Below, piece after piece: positions 21,639 through 30,965 of a stretch of DNA of 64,000 bases; position 1 is the stretch's first letter; every line of letters starts with the position of its first letter. The notes under the pieces are model-generated. The model saw nothing but the letters and a program-made list of their open reading frames with translations. It searched no databases and was not told the origin of the DNA. The DNA comes from Gammaproteobacteria bacterium. GTDB lineage: Bacteria; Pseudomonadota; Gammaproteobacteria; Pseudomonadales; Azotimanducaceae. The stretch is from positions 25,716 to 89,715 of the forward strand of contig JABHYO010000187.1 of the NCBI GenBank assembly GCA_018656865.1. The letters are read 5' to 3'. The position numbers were made by a program, and so were the translations under genes.

Positions 21639-23669
21639 ATGACTAACCCTCTCCTGGAATTTCATGAGCTGCCTCCTTTTCCGGAAATACAGGCCGGACA
21701 AATGGTCGCCGCCTTCGAGCAGGTGGTGGCTGAATCAAGGGTAGGGATTGAATTGCTGCTACGTGAGGAAGCACTCACTTACCGGTCACTGGTTCACGGA
21801 CGGGAGGAATTGGAAGACAGGGTTCATCAGGTTTGGTCCACAATTTCGCATATGAACGCGGTCGTTAACTCCAGTGACATTCGTCGAGCGCACCAGACCT
21901 GTCTTGAGGTGCTGACGGATTATCAAACGGAGATGGGACAGAACAAGGTACTTTTTGAGGCTTATCTCACAGTTCGTGAAAACGTGGCTTTCGAATCGCT
22001 CGAGACGGCGGAAAAGAAAGTTGCGGAGAACGCGCTAAGAGACTTCCGGCTTTCTGGTATCGATCTGAACGAGAAGGATCGGTCGGAGTTTTCTCAGCTG
22101 GCAAGAGAATTGTCGGAGCTTGGCAGTACATTCAACAATAATGTATTGGATGCCACACAGGCCTGGACCCGGAATATCGCAGATGTCGACGATCTGCCTG
22201 GCATCCCGGATTCGCTGATAGCTGCAATGGCTCAGGCAGCCAGAGCCAGGGAAGAAGAAGGCTACCTGCTGACACTGGATGCACCCTGCTACCTGGCTAT
22301 CGTGACCTACTGTGAAGACAGAAATCTGCGGCGGGACATGTATCTTGCATACGGCACCCGCGCCGGTCCGAACTCAGGGGATTTCGACAACACGACCGTG
22401 ATGGAGAGGATCCTTAAGGCCAGGTATAGGCAGGCGCAACTGCTCGGGTTCAACAACTTTGCTGAACTGTCGGTTGAGCGGAAGATGGCAGGTTCTGCTG
22501 GTGAGGTGTTGGAATTTCTGGAGGATCTGGGCGGTAAATCACGCCTGCCGGCCGAAAAGGAACTCGCTGAGATCGAAACCTTTGCATCGGATCAGGGTGC
22601 AGAGATACCGCTCGCTCCCTGGGATGTAACCTACTATGCGGAGAAATTAAAAAAGGCCTCATTCGATATCTCGGAAGAGGAGTTGCGGCCCTATTTCCCG
22701 GCGGAAAGCGTGCTTGAGGGAGCATTTGAAGTGGTTCGACGGCTCTTCGATGTTGAAGTGGTGCCGGTTTCGGATATGCCGGTCTGGCATGAAGACGTGA
22801 AAACCTTTCAGATTCTCAGAGATGGCGAACCATTGGCGCGTTTTTACATAGATCTCTATACCCGGGAAAACAAGCAAGGCGGTGCCTGGATGGATGTCTG
22901 TCGGGTCAGGCGGCGTAGCGCCGCCGGTCAACTCTGTCTGCCCATCGCCTTTCTGACCTGCAACTTTTCCTGTCCGGTGGGTGACGACCCTGCCCTGCTG
23001 ACCCACCCTGAGGTTGTGACGCTCTTCCATGAGTTTGGTCATGGACTGCACCATATGCTGACAGCGATAGAAGCAGAGGGTGTGTCCGGTATCAACGGCG
23101 TCGCCTGGGATGCTGTCGAGCTGCCGAGCCAGTTTATGGAAAATTTCTGCTGGCAGGCAGACGCATTGGCATTCATCTCCGGTCACTATCAGACAGGTGA
23201 TTCACTGCCGGAAGCGATGTTGGGGAAGCTATTGTCAGCACGAAACTTTCAGGCAGCCATGCAAATGGTGCGGCAGCTGGAGCTCGGACTGTTCGATTTC
23301 AGATTGCATGCTAACTTCGATCCAGGCAAGGAGGATCAGATTCAGGCTACGCTCGATGAAGTGCGAAAAGAAATTGCAGTGGTCACACCGCCCAGGGAAT
23401 ATTCTCTGCAGCATGGCTTTTCTCACATTTTCGGTGGAGGTTACGCTGCCGGTTACTACAGCTACAAATGGGCGGAGGTGCTTTCTGCCGACGCTTTTTC
23501 CAGGTTCATTGAAGATGGTATCTTCAATCGACAGACCGGAGAAGATTTTCTGTCAACGATACTTGAAAGAGGTGGTTCCGAAGATGCGATGGATCTGTTC
23601 ATCCGGTTTCGTGGCCGCAAACCGGAGGTCGATGCACTGCTTCGCCAGGATGGAATAGCGACCGGATAA
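21639..23669 (+). CDS. prlC: Oligopeptidase A (M3 family)
   Basis: A cytoplasmic zinc metallopeptidase of 676 residues that degrades short peptides, including cleaved signal peptides. The zinc motif HEFGH lies at residues 464-468 in TLFHEFGHGLHHML, with the third ligand in the downstream WDAVELPSQFMENF. Length matches E. coli PrlC (680). It follows aroE by 21 bases and may be the last gene of the dprA-purE-tsaC-aroE group. Confidence 0.95.
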   Translation: MTNPLLEFHELPPFPEIQAGQMVAAFEQVVAESRVGIELLLREEALTYRSLVHGREELEDRVHQVWSTISHMNAVVNSSDIRRAHQTCLEVLTDYQTEMGQNKVLFEAYLTVRENVAFESLETAEKKVAENALRDFRLSGIDLNEKDRSEFSQLARELSELGSTFNNNVLDATQAWTRNIADVDDLPGIPDSLIAAMAQAARAREEEGYLLTLDAPCYLAIVTYCEDRNLRRDMYLAYGTRAGPNSGDFDNTTVMERILKARYRQAQLLGFNNFAELSVERKMAGSAGEVLEFLEDLGGKSRLPAEKELAEIETFASDQGAEIPLAPWDVTYYAEKLKKASFDISEEELRPYFPAESVLEGAFEVVRRLFDVEVVPVSDMPVWHEDVKTFQILRDGEPLARFYIDLYTRENKQGGAWMDVCRVRRRSAAGQLCLPIAFLTCNFSCPVGDDPALLTHPEVVTLFHEFGHGLHHMLTAIEAEGVSGINGVAWDAVELPSQFMENFCWQADALAFISGHYQTGDSLPEAMLGKLLSARNFQAAMQMVRQLELGLFDFRLHANFDPGKEDQIQATLDEVRKEIAVVTPPREYSLQHGFSHIFGGGYAAGYYSYKWAEVLSADAFSRFIEDGIFNRQTGEDFLSTILERGGSEDAMDLFIRFRGRKPEVDALLRQDGIATG

Positions 23670-23700
23670 ACCGACATGACGTGTCGATATTAACCTGAAG

Positions 23701-23728
23701 TTGAGAAAACCCAAGTCGCTGCTATAAT
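23701..23728 (+). promoter_or_regulatory. Sigma70 promoter of the cytochrome oxidase operon
   Basis: TTGAGA at 23701-23706 and a perfect TATAAT at 23723-23728 are separated by 16 bases. It lies about 140 bases upstream of the coxB start at 23871, giving a fairly long leader, and just after the prlC stop. It is the only strong promoter seen before coxB-coxA-ctaG-coxC. Confidence 0.75.
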
Positions 23729-23870
23729 TGCGTGCTTTGTTGCTCTGCAACAGAAAGCCGTTGAGAGAATATTACACGCAGCTGTGTTCCTAAAAAGAAC
23801 TACATTCGCCTGCGCGTCACGGCATGTATGTGCTGTACGCACTCGATTTAAAAAATTTGGAGTCTCGCTC

Positions 23871-25010
23871 ATGAACACAGTGATGCGGATGTGGTTTGCC
23901 GTGGCGCCACTGCTGCTGTTAAGCAATGCTGCTCTGGCCGACTGGTCGGCCGTCAACATGAGGCAGGGTGTTACGGAAATTTCCCGTGGCGTGTATGACC
24001 TGCACATGATTATTTTCTACGTCTGTTGCGTCATTGGTGTGATTGTTTTCGGCACCATGATCGTGTCGATGCTGATGCACAGGAAATCCATCGGTGCCGA
24101 ACCGGCTACCTTCCATGAGAACACCCGATTGGAAGTCATCTGGACGGTGATCCCCATTGTTATTCTCGTTGTCATGGCCATTCCGGCAACGAGTACATTA
24201 CGGGACATGTATGAAGCCGGCGAGTCGGACCTCGATATTGAGGTTCGCGGTTACCAGTGGAAATGGCAGTACACCTACCTGAATGACGATCCAGCCAAAG
24301 AAATTCAGTTCATGAGTGCGCTTCGTACTTCACAGGATGAGATTAATAACCTGGAGAACAAAGGCGAGCACTACCTACTCGATGTCGATAATCCCCTCGT
24401 TATCCCCATTAATAAGCGGGTCCGGTTTCTGGTAACGGCGCAGGATGTGATTCATGCGTTCTGGGTTCCAGACTTCGCTGTCAAGAAAGATGCTATACCC
24501 GGTTTCGTTCACGAAGCCTGGACAGTTGTCGAAGAGCCCGGTATCTACCGTGGTCAGTGTGCTGAACTCTGTGGCAAGGACCATGGCTTTATGCCCATCG
24601 TTGTTCGTGCTGTTCCTGAGCACGAATACGCCATGTGGGTGGCGGAGAAACAGCAAGAGGCTCAGGCCGCATTCGAAACTGTTGGCAAGACCTGGTCCAT
24701 GGAAGAATTGATGACCAAGGGTGAGGAAGTCTATATGCAGCACTGCGTTGCCTGTCACCAGGCAAATGGACAGGGCATTCCACCGGCATTCCCATCGCTT
24801 GTGGGTCAGGGTGTCTCCGTTGGTTCAATTGATGATCACATCGATATTGTTCTTAACGGGAAGGCCGGCACAGCCATGCAAGCTTTCGGTCTGCAGCTTA
24901 ATCCCGCAGAAGTCGCTGCCGTTATTACCTACGAGCGAAATGCCTGGGGTAACAACATGAACGACATGGTTCAGCCGAAAAAACTTGGCACCATGATGGC
25001 GAGCCAATAG
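23871..25010 (+). CDS. coxB: Cytochrome c oxidase subunit II with fused cytochrome c domain (caa3 type)
   Basis: Subunit II takes electrons from cytochrome c at its CuA site. The chosen ATG gives a signal peptide (MWFAVAPLLLLSNAALADW), two membrane helices, the aromatic stretch RGYQWKWQYTY, and the CuA ligand loop CAELCGKDHGFM. A C-terminal c-type domain carries CVACH and a distal GTAMQAF, so electrons pass through a fused heme c. The start has GGAG eight bases upstream; a GTG at 23784 would add 29 residues without a signal peptide. The protein is 379 residues. It leads coxB-coxA-ctaG-coxC. Confidence 0.95.
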   Translation: MNTVMRMWFAVAPLLLLSNAALADWSAVNMRQGVTEISRGVYDLHMIIFYVCCVIGVIVFGTMIVSMLMHRKSIGAEPATFHENTRLEVIWTVIPIVILVVMAIPATSTLRDMYEAGESDLDIEVRGYQWKWQYTYLNDDPAKEIQFMSALRTSQDEINNLENKGEHYLLDVDNPLVIPINKRVRFLVTAQDVIHAFWVPDFAVKKDAIPGFVHEAWTVVEEPGIYRGQCAELCGKDHGFMPIVVRAVPEHEYAMWVAEKQQEAQAAFETVGKTWSMEELMTKGEEVYMQHCVACHQANGQGIPPAFPSLVGQGVSVGSIDDHIDIVLNGKAGTAMQAFGLQLNPAEVAAVITYERNAWGNNMNDMVQPKKLGTMMASQ

Positions 25011-25019
25011 GAGACGACG

Positions 25020-26621
25020 ATGAGTGCAGTTATTGAAGAACATCATCCCGACGATCACCATCATGGACCTGATAAAGGCATCATGAGGTGGGTGTTTACC
25101 ACCAACCACAAGGATATCGGTACCCTGTACCTCTGGTTCAGTTTTGCCATGTTCCTGTTTGGTGGTGTTATGGCCCTGTGTATTCGCGCCGAACTGTTCC
25201 AGCCAGGTCTGCAGATTGTCTCGCCGGAGCTGTTCAACCAGCTGACCACCATGCATGGTTTGGTCATGGTTTTTGGAGCGGTCATGCCGGCCTTTGTCGG
25301 CCTTGCCAACTGGCTGGTTCCGATGATGATCGGTGCACCGGATATGGCACTGCCGCGTATGAACAACTACAGTTTTTGGATCCTGCCATTCGCTTTTTCC
25401 ATGCTGGCTTCCACCTTCCTGATGGAAGGCGGTGCCCCTAACTTTGGTTGGACTTTCTACGCTCCGCTTTCCACAGACTTCGCGCCGCCTTCTGTCACAT
25501 TTTTTATCTTTGCCGTTCACATGATGGGTATCTCTTCGATCATGGGTTCGATCAACGTCATCGTGACTATTCTGAATTTGCGGGCACCCGGCATGACGCT
25601 GATGCGGATGCCGCTCTTTGTGTGGACATGGTTAATTACCGCTTATCTGTTGATAGCCGTTATGCCGGTTTTGGCCGGTGTCGTCACCATGATGCTGATG
25701 GACATTCACTTCGGTACTGCTTTCTTTAACGCGGGAGGCGGCGGCGATCCTGTGCTGTTCCAGCATGTATTCTGGTTTTTCGGGCATCCTGAAGTTTATA
25801 TTATGATCCTGCCCGCCTTTGGTGTGGTTTCGGCAATTATCCCGACCTTTGCTCGCAAGAAGCTCTTTGGTTATGACTCCATGGTTTATGCGAGCGCATC
25901 GATCGCCTTCCTGTCGTTTATCGTCTGGGCACACCACATGTTCACAGTCGGTATCCCCTTAGCGGGTGAGCTTTACTTCATGTACGCCACCATGCTGATC
26001 GCGGTACCCACGGGAGTGAAAGTCTTTAACTGGGTTGCCACCATGTGGCAGGGGTCCATGACTTTTGAAACACCGATGTTGTTTGCGATTGCCTTTGTGA
26101 TCCTGTTTACCATCGGTGGTTTTTCTGGACTCATGCTGGCCATTACGCCTGTGGACTTTCAGTACCACGACACCTATTTCGTTGTGGCGCACTTCCACTA
26201 CGTGCTGGTGCCGGGTTCCGTTTTTGCCATCATGGCAGCCGTCTATTACTGGATACCCAAGTGGACGGGCAACATGTACAACGAGCCACTTGGCAAGACG
26301 CATTTCTGGCTGTCGTTTATCGGTGTGAACATCACTTTCTTCCCCCAGCACTTTGTTGGTCTTGCAGGGATGCCAAGGCGAATTCCCGACTACGCACTGC
26401 AGTTCGCTGACTGGAACATGGTTTCCAGTTGTGGTGCCTTCCTGTTTGGATTCAGCCAGCTTCTGTTCCTGTTTATCGTGATTCAGACGGTTCGCGGTGG
26501 CAAGCCGGCTACAGAAAAGGTCTGGGAAGGTGCCCATGGATTGGAATGGACGATTCCGTCTCCAGCGCCGTATCACACTTTCAGTACACCGCCGAAAGAA
26601 ATCCCGGAAGCCCATGGTTAG
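25020..26621 (+). CDS. coxA: Cytochrome c oxidase subunit I
   Basis: The catalytic heme-copper subunit, 533 residues with about twelve membrane helices. It contains the low-spin heme ligand in [11 protein letters not shown], the [13 protein letters not shown] segment with the cross-linked His-Tyr of CuB, the two CuB histidines in [10 protein letters not shown], and the high-spin and low-spin heme ligands in [10 protein letters not shown]. The Tyr in HPEVY marks an A-type oxygen reductase. It follows coxB by nine bases and overlaps ctaG by eight. Confidence 0.97.
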   Translation: MSAVIEEHHPDDHHHGPDKGIMRWVFTTNHKDIGTLYLWFSFAMFLFGGVMALCIRAELFQPGLQIVSPELFNQLTTMHGLVMVFGAVMPAFVGLANWLVPMMIGAPDMALPRMNNYSFWILPFAFSMLASTFLMEGGAPNFGWTFYAPLSTDFAPPSVTFFIFAVHMMGISSIMGSINVIVTILNLRAPGMTLMRMPLFVWTWLITAYLLIAVMPVLAGVVTMMLMDIHFGTAFFNAGGGGDPVLFQHVFWFFGHPEVYIMILPAFGVVSAIIPTFARKKLFGYDSMVYASASIAFLSFIVWAHHMFTVGIPLAGELYFMYATMLIAVPTGVKVFNWVATMWQGSMTFETPMLFAIAFVILFTIGGFSGLMLAITPVDFQYHDTYFVVAHFHYVLVPGSVFAIMAAVYYWIPKWTGNMYNEPLGKTHFWLSFIGVNITFFPQHFVGLAGMPRRIPDYALQFADWNMVSSCGAFLFGFSQLLFLFIVIQTVRGGKPATEKVWEGAHGLEWTIPSPAPYHTFSTPPKEIPEAHG

Positions 26622-27192
26622 GAAGGATACCAGCGCAAGAATCGTGTCTGACACGAACCAGGCCAGAACTATTCGGCAACTACTTTTAGTGGTTGTAGGG
26701 ATGTTTGGTTTCGGATTTGCCATGGTGCCCCTCTACGATATTGTCTGTGAGGTAACGGGGCTGAACGGCAAGACGTCGGGTGAATATGTTGATGATGGTA
26801 GTCAGGAGGTTCGCGAGGATCGGCTGGTTACGATTCAGTTTCTCACCAATAACAATGCAGACATGCCCTGGGAGTTCAGACCAAAGGTAAGATCGATGAA
26901 GGTCAACCCGGGGAAGTTGAACTCAGCCTCGTTCTATGTCCGCAATGTGACGGATGAGACCATGGTTGCTCAGGCGGTGCCCAGTGTCTCGCCATTTCGT
27001 GTCGCAGAATACCTACATAAAACTGAGTGTTTTTGCTTTGAGCAACAACAACTGGCAACCGGAGAAGAACTGGAGATGCCACTCAGCTTTATTATTGACA
27101 GTGAAATACCCGAGGATGTGACGATCTTGACGCTGTCTTACACCCTTTATGACATAACGGATCAGACGGACGCGCTGGCAAGCGCGCCGTAA
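26614..27192 (+). CDS. ctaG: Cytochrome c oxidase assembly protein CtaG/Cox11
   Basis: A copper chaperone that delivers CuB to subunit I; 192 residues with one N-terminal membrane helix ([20 protein letters not shown]) and a periplasmic domain. The copper-binding CFCF motif is present in [12 protein letters not shown]. The ATG at 26614 overlaps the coxA end by eight bases; the longer frame back to 26497 lies inside coxA and does not resemble the family. Confidence 0.94.
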   Translation: MVRKDTSARIVSDTNQARTIRQLLLVVVGMFGFGFAMVPLYDIVCEVTGLNGKTSGEYVDDGSQEVREDRLVTIQFLTNNNADMPWEFRPKVRSMKVNPGKLNSASFYVRNVTDETMVAQAVPSVSPFRVAEYLHKTECFCFEQQQLATGEELEMPLSFIIDSEIPEDVTILTLSYTLYDITDQTDALASAP

Positions 27193-27209
27193 AAGTTTAG
27201 GAGAAATCT

Positions 27210-28112
27210 ATGTCCACTCAAGATGCTTACGAAGAGTACTACGTTCCTCATAACAGTAAGCTGCCGATATTTGCCTCGTTGGGTATTTTCCTGACAGTTT
27301 TTGGCATGGGCAATATGTTCAACGAAACCAAGGCGGGGGTAGACAGCGTTTTTGGTGAGATCGTTTTCCTGCTGGGTGGTCTCACCATGGCGGCGACGCT
27401 CTGGGCCTGGTTCAGTGTTGTAATCAGGGAAAATCATCAGAAGCTCTACTCAGACCAGATGAATAGATCCTATGTCTGGGGCATGAGTTGGTTCATTTTT
27501 TCTGAAGTAATGTTTTTCGCTGCCTTTTTTGGTGCTCTTTTCTATGTCCGGTTTTTCGTTGTCGACTGGATTGGTGGTGTCGGCGATCGCGGCCCATCGG
27601 ATATGATATGGCCTGAATATGTGCCTCACTGGCCAATGGTGAATCCTCCGAATCCTGAGCTTTTTCCAGGGCCGGCGGAGATTATCAATCCATGGGGGCT
27701 GCCCCTGCTTAACACCATACTGTTGGTAAGCAGCAGCTTCACGGTGACCTTGGCTCATCACGGCATCAAGGAAGGCAATCGCAAAAAGCTGGTTAACTGG
27801 CTGGCGCTTACCGTAATCCTGGGTTTGACCTTTCTCGTTGTTCAGGGCTACGAGTACTACCATGCTTACCAGGATCTTGGCCTGACACTGGCATCGGGCA
27901 TATTCGGGACGACCTTCTTTATGTTGACGGGTTTTCACGGTGCTCACGTTACTCTTGGAACCATCATGCTGATTGTTATGCTTGGACGGGCACTTAAGGG
28001 GCATTTTGAGGCAGATGACTGTTTCGGATTCGAAGCCGCTTCCTGGTACTGGCACTTTGTGGATGTGGTTTGGCTGGGGCTGTTTATCTTTGTTTATGTA
28101 CTTGGGAGTTAA
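27210..28112 (+). CDS. coxC: Cytochrome c oxidase subunit III
   Basis: The non-catalytic subunit III, 300 residues with seven predicted helices. Typical segments are WFIFSEVMFFAAFFGALFY, LLNTILLVSSSFTVTLAHH, GTTFFMLTGFHGAHVTLG and the end WHFVDVVWLGLFIFVYVLG. It has the conserved Glu of helix III (SEVMFF). An AGGAG-like site (AGGAGA) precedes the ATG. Its stop codon directly abuts an array of 83-bp repeats. Confidence 0.97.
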   Translation: MSTQDAYEEYYVPHNSKLPIFASLGIFLTVFGMGNMFNETKAGVDSVFGEIVFLLGGLTMAATLWAWFSVVIRENHQKLYSDQMNRSYVWGMSWFIFSEVMFFAAFFGALFYVRFFVVDWIGGVGDRGPSDMIWPEYVPHWPMVNPPNPELFPGPAEIINPWGLPLLNTILLVSSSFTVTLAHHGIKEGNRKKLVNWLALTVILGLTFLVVQGYEYYHAYQDLGLTLASGIFGTTFFMLTGFHGAHVTLGTIMLIVMLGRALKGHFEADDCFGFEAASWYWHFVDVVWLGLFIFVYVLGS

Positions 28113-28386
28113 TCTCTTTATGGACGTCTACAAATTGCCTTAACCCTGCTTCCGGCCGTTAGGTCCCAAATAGGTCGTGCCAGGTAACGCTGAGGGCTCT
28201 TTATGGACGTCTACCAGGCACGTTAACCCCGTGTTCGGTTGCCAGGTCCCATTTAGATCTGGCCAAGTAACGCTGAGGGCTCTTTATGGGCGTCTACCGG
28301 GCACGTTAACCCCGTGTTCGGTTGCCAGGTCCCATTCAGATCTGGCCAAGTAACGCTGAGGTCTCTTTGTAGACGTCCCTTAACGG
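28113..28386. repeat. 83-bp tandem repeat array A (three full units and a fragment)
   Basis: Units lie at 28113-28196 (diverged), 28197-28279, 28280-28362, and a fragment at 28363-28386. Units two and three differ at about four of 83 positions. Each runs from CTCTTTATGGACGTCTACC through GTTAACCCCGTGTTCGGTT and CAGGTCCCATT to CCAAGTAACGCTGAGG. The array fills the convergent gap between coxC and the DUF2909 gene, and the fragment runs into the last codons of the latter. Related units occur at 60942-61191 and 61569-61757, so this is a dispersed family. No open frame is preserved from unit to unit here. Confidence 0.93.
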
Positions 28387-28598
28387 TTTAACCAAGGGGC
28401 ATTAACTCCCAATTCGCCGGAGTAGAAGCCATAGGCGATAAAGATCAGCAGGAGTGCTGCGAGCGAGACTCTGACAAGCAGCAGCGACGCTGTACGCTTA
28501 TCTCCCCTGCCCTGGTCCTGTATGAGCGCTACGAAGGCGCTGCCTAGTGCGATAAGGTTGGCGACAAAGAGAATAACGATAACAACTTTCAACCACAT
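28380..28598 (-). CDS. Small twin-helix membrane protein, DUF2909 family
   Basis: About 72 residues with two hydrophobic helices (LKVVIVILFVANLIALGSAFVAL and a second around LLLVRVSLAALLLIFIAYGF) joined by a charged turn QDQGRGDKR. A DUF2909 gene between subunit III and SURF1 is conserved in Pseudomonas oxidase clusters, suggesting a role in oxidase biogenesis, but its function is unknown. A start at 28643 with GGAGG close upstream would add 15 residues; the shorter form fits the family better. Its 3' end touches the repeat array. Confidence 0.75.
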   Translation of the reverse strand: MWLKVVIVILFVANLIALGSAFVALIQDQGRGDKRTASLLLVRVSLAALLLIFIAYGFYSGELGVNAPWLNR

Positions 28599-28667
28599 GA
28601 CGATAGCTGGTCCGGGCCTGTATGGTGACAGTATACGTGGCATCGCCTCCGGTGGATCAGTTTTTTA

Positions 28668-29393
28668 ATGATGAGCAGTCCTACATTCAATCATAACTGG
28701 AGGGTTTCCATTTTCTGCCTGGTCTGTCTGGTTGCGTTTATTAAACTGGGTTTCTGGCAGCTCGACAGGCAGGAAGAGAAACGAGTGCTGATGGCAGATA
28801 GAGAGGCTCGACAGCAGGGTCCATCTCTAACCGCAAGTGAGGTCGGCACCGAGGGGTCCGATCTGGGCGGCCTGCCGGTATTGCTGTCAGGTTTCTTTCA
28901 TGATGATGCTACCCTTCTCCTGGACAATGTCGTTCTTGACGGCAGCGTCGGGTTCGAAGTGCACCAGTTATTTGCGGACTTTTCGGGTAGATACTTCCTG
29001 ATTAACCGGGGTTTTGTGCCGATGGGCAGAACCCGTGGAGATCCGCTGGACATACCCCCCACGCGCAGCCAACAGGTGCAGATTGTTGGCACCGTTTACC
29101 AGCGGGGCGGTGCGCCGCTGAGGCTGCGGCAAAGCGAATCACCGGAATGGACGTTTCCGGCAATTGTGCAGTATGTTGATGTCTCTCAGTTGGCGCGACA
29201 GATCAATAAGGAAGTCTATCCTTACGTCATCAGATTAAATGAGGGTCAGCATGGTGCACTGCCAAGGTTTTGGCCTGATACGGTGATACCACCGGAAAAA
29301 CATCTGGGCTATGCCATCCAGTGGTTTACCATGGCGGCGACTGTGATCATCCTTTGGTTGTTTTTTTGTTTTCGCAAAGAGCAGGAGTTATGA
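28668..29393 (+). CDS. SURF1-family oxidase assembly protein
   Basis: A 241-residue inner-membrane protein needed to insert heme into cytochrome oxidase in related systems. It has an N-terminal helix followed by the SURF1 motif LGFWQLDRQEEKR, a periplasmic domain with YFLINRGFVP and GTVYQRGG, then HLGYAIQWFTMAATVIILWLFF as the second helix. It is divergent from the DUF2909 gene and overlaps the next gene by four bases (ATGA). Confidence 0.94.
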   Translation: MMSSPTFNHNWRVSIFCLVCLVAFIKLGFWQLDRQEEKRVLMADREARQQGPSLTASEVGTEGSDLGGLPVLLSGFFHDDATLLLDNVVLDGSVGFEVHQLFADFSGRYFLINRGFVPMGRTRGDPLDIPPTRSQQVQIVGTVYQRGGAPLRLRQSESPEWTFPAIVQYVDVSQLARQINKEVYPYVIRLNEGQHGALPRFWPDTVIPPEKHLGYAIQWFTMAATVIILWLFFCFRKEQEL

Positions 29394-29953
29394 CGGAGCC
29401 TACTTCGACCCAGCTAAATACCAGCCGGGGAAAACTGTTGATTTTGATAGGGATTGCCTTTGTCCCCATATTTGTCGCCTTCCTTGCATTCCAGTACTTC
29501 CCGGATTGGCGACCAACGGGTACCACCAACCAGGGTGAATTGATCATGCCGCCAGTAAGTGCGGAGGCTGTCAGTCAGGAACTGATTGGAGTCGGTGGCT
29601 GGGTATTGCTGCAACCGGTTAACGGAGATTGCGATGAGTACTGCAAACAGATGCTCTACCTGTCGCGGCAGGTTGTCACAGGGTTGGGCAAGGATTCCAG
29701 CAGAGTCAGTCGTGTACTTACTGTTCCGGTGGATGTCAGAGAAGATCTTCAGCGACATCTGCGGGACGAACACGGGGATATCAAGGTGGTCCCGGCAGAG
29801 ATGCTGCCGTTGAATCGGGTCAGTCGGGAGACGCCACTGCTCTTCCTGATGGACCCGAATGGCAACATCATGATGTACTACTCGCTTGAAAAGGCCGGGA
29901 AGCCGATGCTTAAGGATCTTAAGCACCTGCTGCGACATTCCAATATTGGATAG
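29390..29953 (+). CDS. Membrane-anchored thioredoxin-like protein of the oxidase cluster
   Basis: About 187 residues: one N-terminal helix (LLILIGIAFVPIFVAFLAF) and a periplasmic domain with CDEYC at residues 81-85. This CX3C spacing matches the copper motif of Sco proteins, but a conserved Sco-type histidine is not obvious. A similar gene lies between SURF1 and heme A synthase in Pseudomonas. A part in copper or thiol handling during oxidase assembly is inferred only. The start at 29390 overlaps SURF1 (ATGA) with AGGAG upstream; longer frames begin inside SURF1. Confidence 0.78.
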   Translation: MTEPTSTQLNTSRGKLLILIGIAFVPIFVAFLAFQYFPDWRPTGTTNQGELIMPPVSAEAVSQELIGVGGWVLLQPVNGDCDEYCKQMLYLSRQVVTGLGKDSSRVSRVLTVPVDVREDLQRHLRDEHGDIKVVPAEMLPLNRVSRETPLLFLMDPNGNIMMYYSLEKAGKPMLKDLKHLLRHSNIG

Positions 29954-30013
29954 AAGCACGTTCTCCGTTTGATAGGTCCTACTGAGGTCGAGCCAGGGCT
30001 CTCGTCAAGACGG

Positions 30014-30019
30014 TATAAT
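30014..30019 (+). promoter_or_regulatory. Possible -10 box before ctaB
   Basis: A perfect TATAAT lies 38 bases before the ctaB start. No good -35 box is found 16-18 bases upstream, so this is tentative. It lies in the 103-base gap where related clusters carry the heme A synthase gene. Confidence 0.4.
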
Positions 30020-30056
30020 TTTTGTAAGATGCGCAGCCACGCCGAATCCCACACCT

Positions 30057-30959
30057 ATGACTGAAGTATCCGTACAAGAGCATGCTTCCTGGAGAGACTT
30101 CCTGGAAATGTGCAAACCGCGAGTAGTGCTATTGATGCTGCTTTGCACGCTTGTGGGCATGTTTCTTGCCACCAGCGATATGGTGCCCTGGGATATTCTT
30201 ATCTACGGTAATTTGGGCGTGGCTCTGGTAGCCGGGTCAGCGGCGGCGTTGAATCATATGGTCGATGCCACAATTGATGCGAAGATGGCTCGGACCCAAC
30301 ATCGTCCACTGGCTCAAGGGCGGGTCACGAACCTGCAGGGTGCCATCTTTGTTGGTGCAACAGGCATACTGGGTATCGCGATTCTGGCAATTATGGTTAA
30401 TCCGCTGACTGCGTGGCTGAATCTGGCATCCTGGTTTGGTTATGGGGTGGTCTACACAATTTATCTGAAGCGCGCGACACCACAGAATATTGTTATTGGC
30501 GGTCTTTTTGGCGCAGCACCTCCGCTGTTCGGCTGGACTGCAGTGACGGGCAGCATAGATGGCGGCGGTCTCATACTGGTACTGATCATATTTGCCTGGA
30601 CTCCACCACATTTCTGGGCACTGGCAATCGATAGGATGGAGGAATATCGGCAGGTCGATATTCCCATGCTGCCGGTCACACATGGTGAGCACTACACAAA
30701 GGTCCATATCCTGCTCTACACCATTATCATGATCATCACGACGGTGCTCCCCTATCTGATCGGTATGAGCAACCTGCTCTACCTGCTTTCTGCGTTGGCG
30801 CTGGGTGCGGGTTTCCTTTACTGGTCTCTGGCGATGCTCTATGGCAAAAATGAACGAGCGCCGATCGAAACTTTTCGATATTCCATCATCTACCTGATTG
30901 CGCTGTTTCTGGCGCTGCTCTTGGATCACTACTTCTTTCCTGTCACCTATATCGTCTGA
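30057..30959 (+). CDS. ctaB: Protoheme IX farnesyltransferase (heme O synthase)
   Basis: A UbiA-family prenyltransferase of 300 residues with about nine helices that farnesylates heme B to heme O. The first aspartate motif is NHMVDATIDAKMARTQHRPL and the second region is DRMEEYRQVDIPMLPVTHG. The N-terminal MCKPRVVLLML is typical. CtaB and CyoE are the same family; ctaB is used because of the caa3 context. Its usual partner ctaA (heme O to heme A) is not in the window. Confidence 0.95.
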   Translation: MTEVSVQEHASWRDFLEMCKPRVVLLMLLCTLVGMFLATSDMVPWDILIYGNLGVALVAGSAAALNHMVDATIDAKMARTQHRPLAQGRVTNLQGAIFVGATGILGIAILAIMVNPLTAWLNLASWFGYGVVYTIYLKRATPQNIVIGGLFGAAPPLFGWTAVTGSIDGGGLILVLIIFAWTPPHFWALAIDRMEEYRQVDIPMLPVTHGEHYTKVHILLYTIIMIITTVLPYLIGMSNLLYLLSALALGAGFLYWSLAMLYGKNERAPIETFRYSIIYLIALFLALLLDHYFFPVTYIV

Positions 30960-30965
30960 CGGAAA

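Noticed and set aside
24825-25520. 231-residue minus-strand frame opposite coxB/coxA
   Set aside because: Shadow of the oxidase genes; composition rich in His, Arg and Gln with no domain.
25959-26723. 254-residue minus-strand frame opposite coxA
   Set aside because: Shadow of coxA, which is unambiguous.
28113-28386. CRISPR array
   Set aside because: The 83-bp units are contiguous with no unique spacers, and no cas genes are present.
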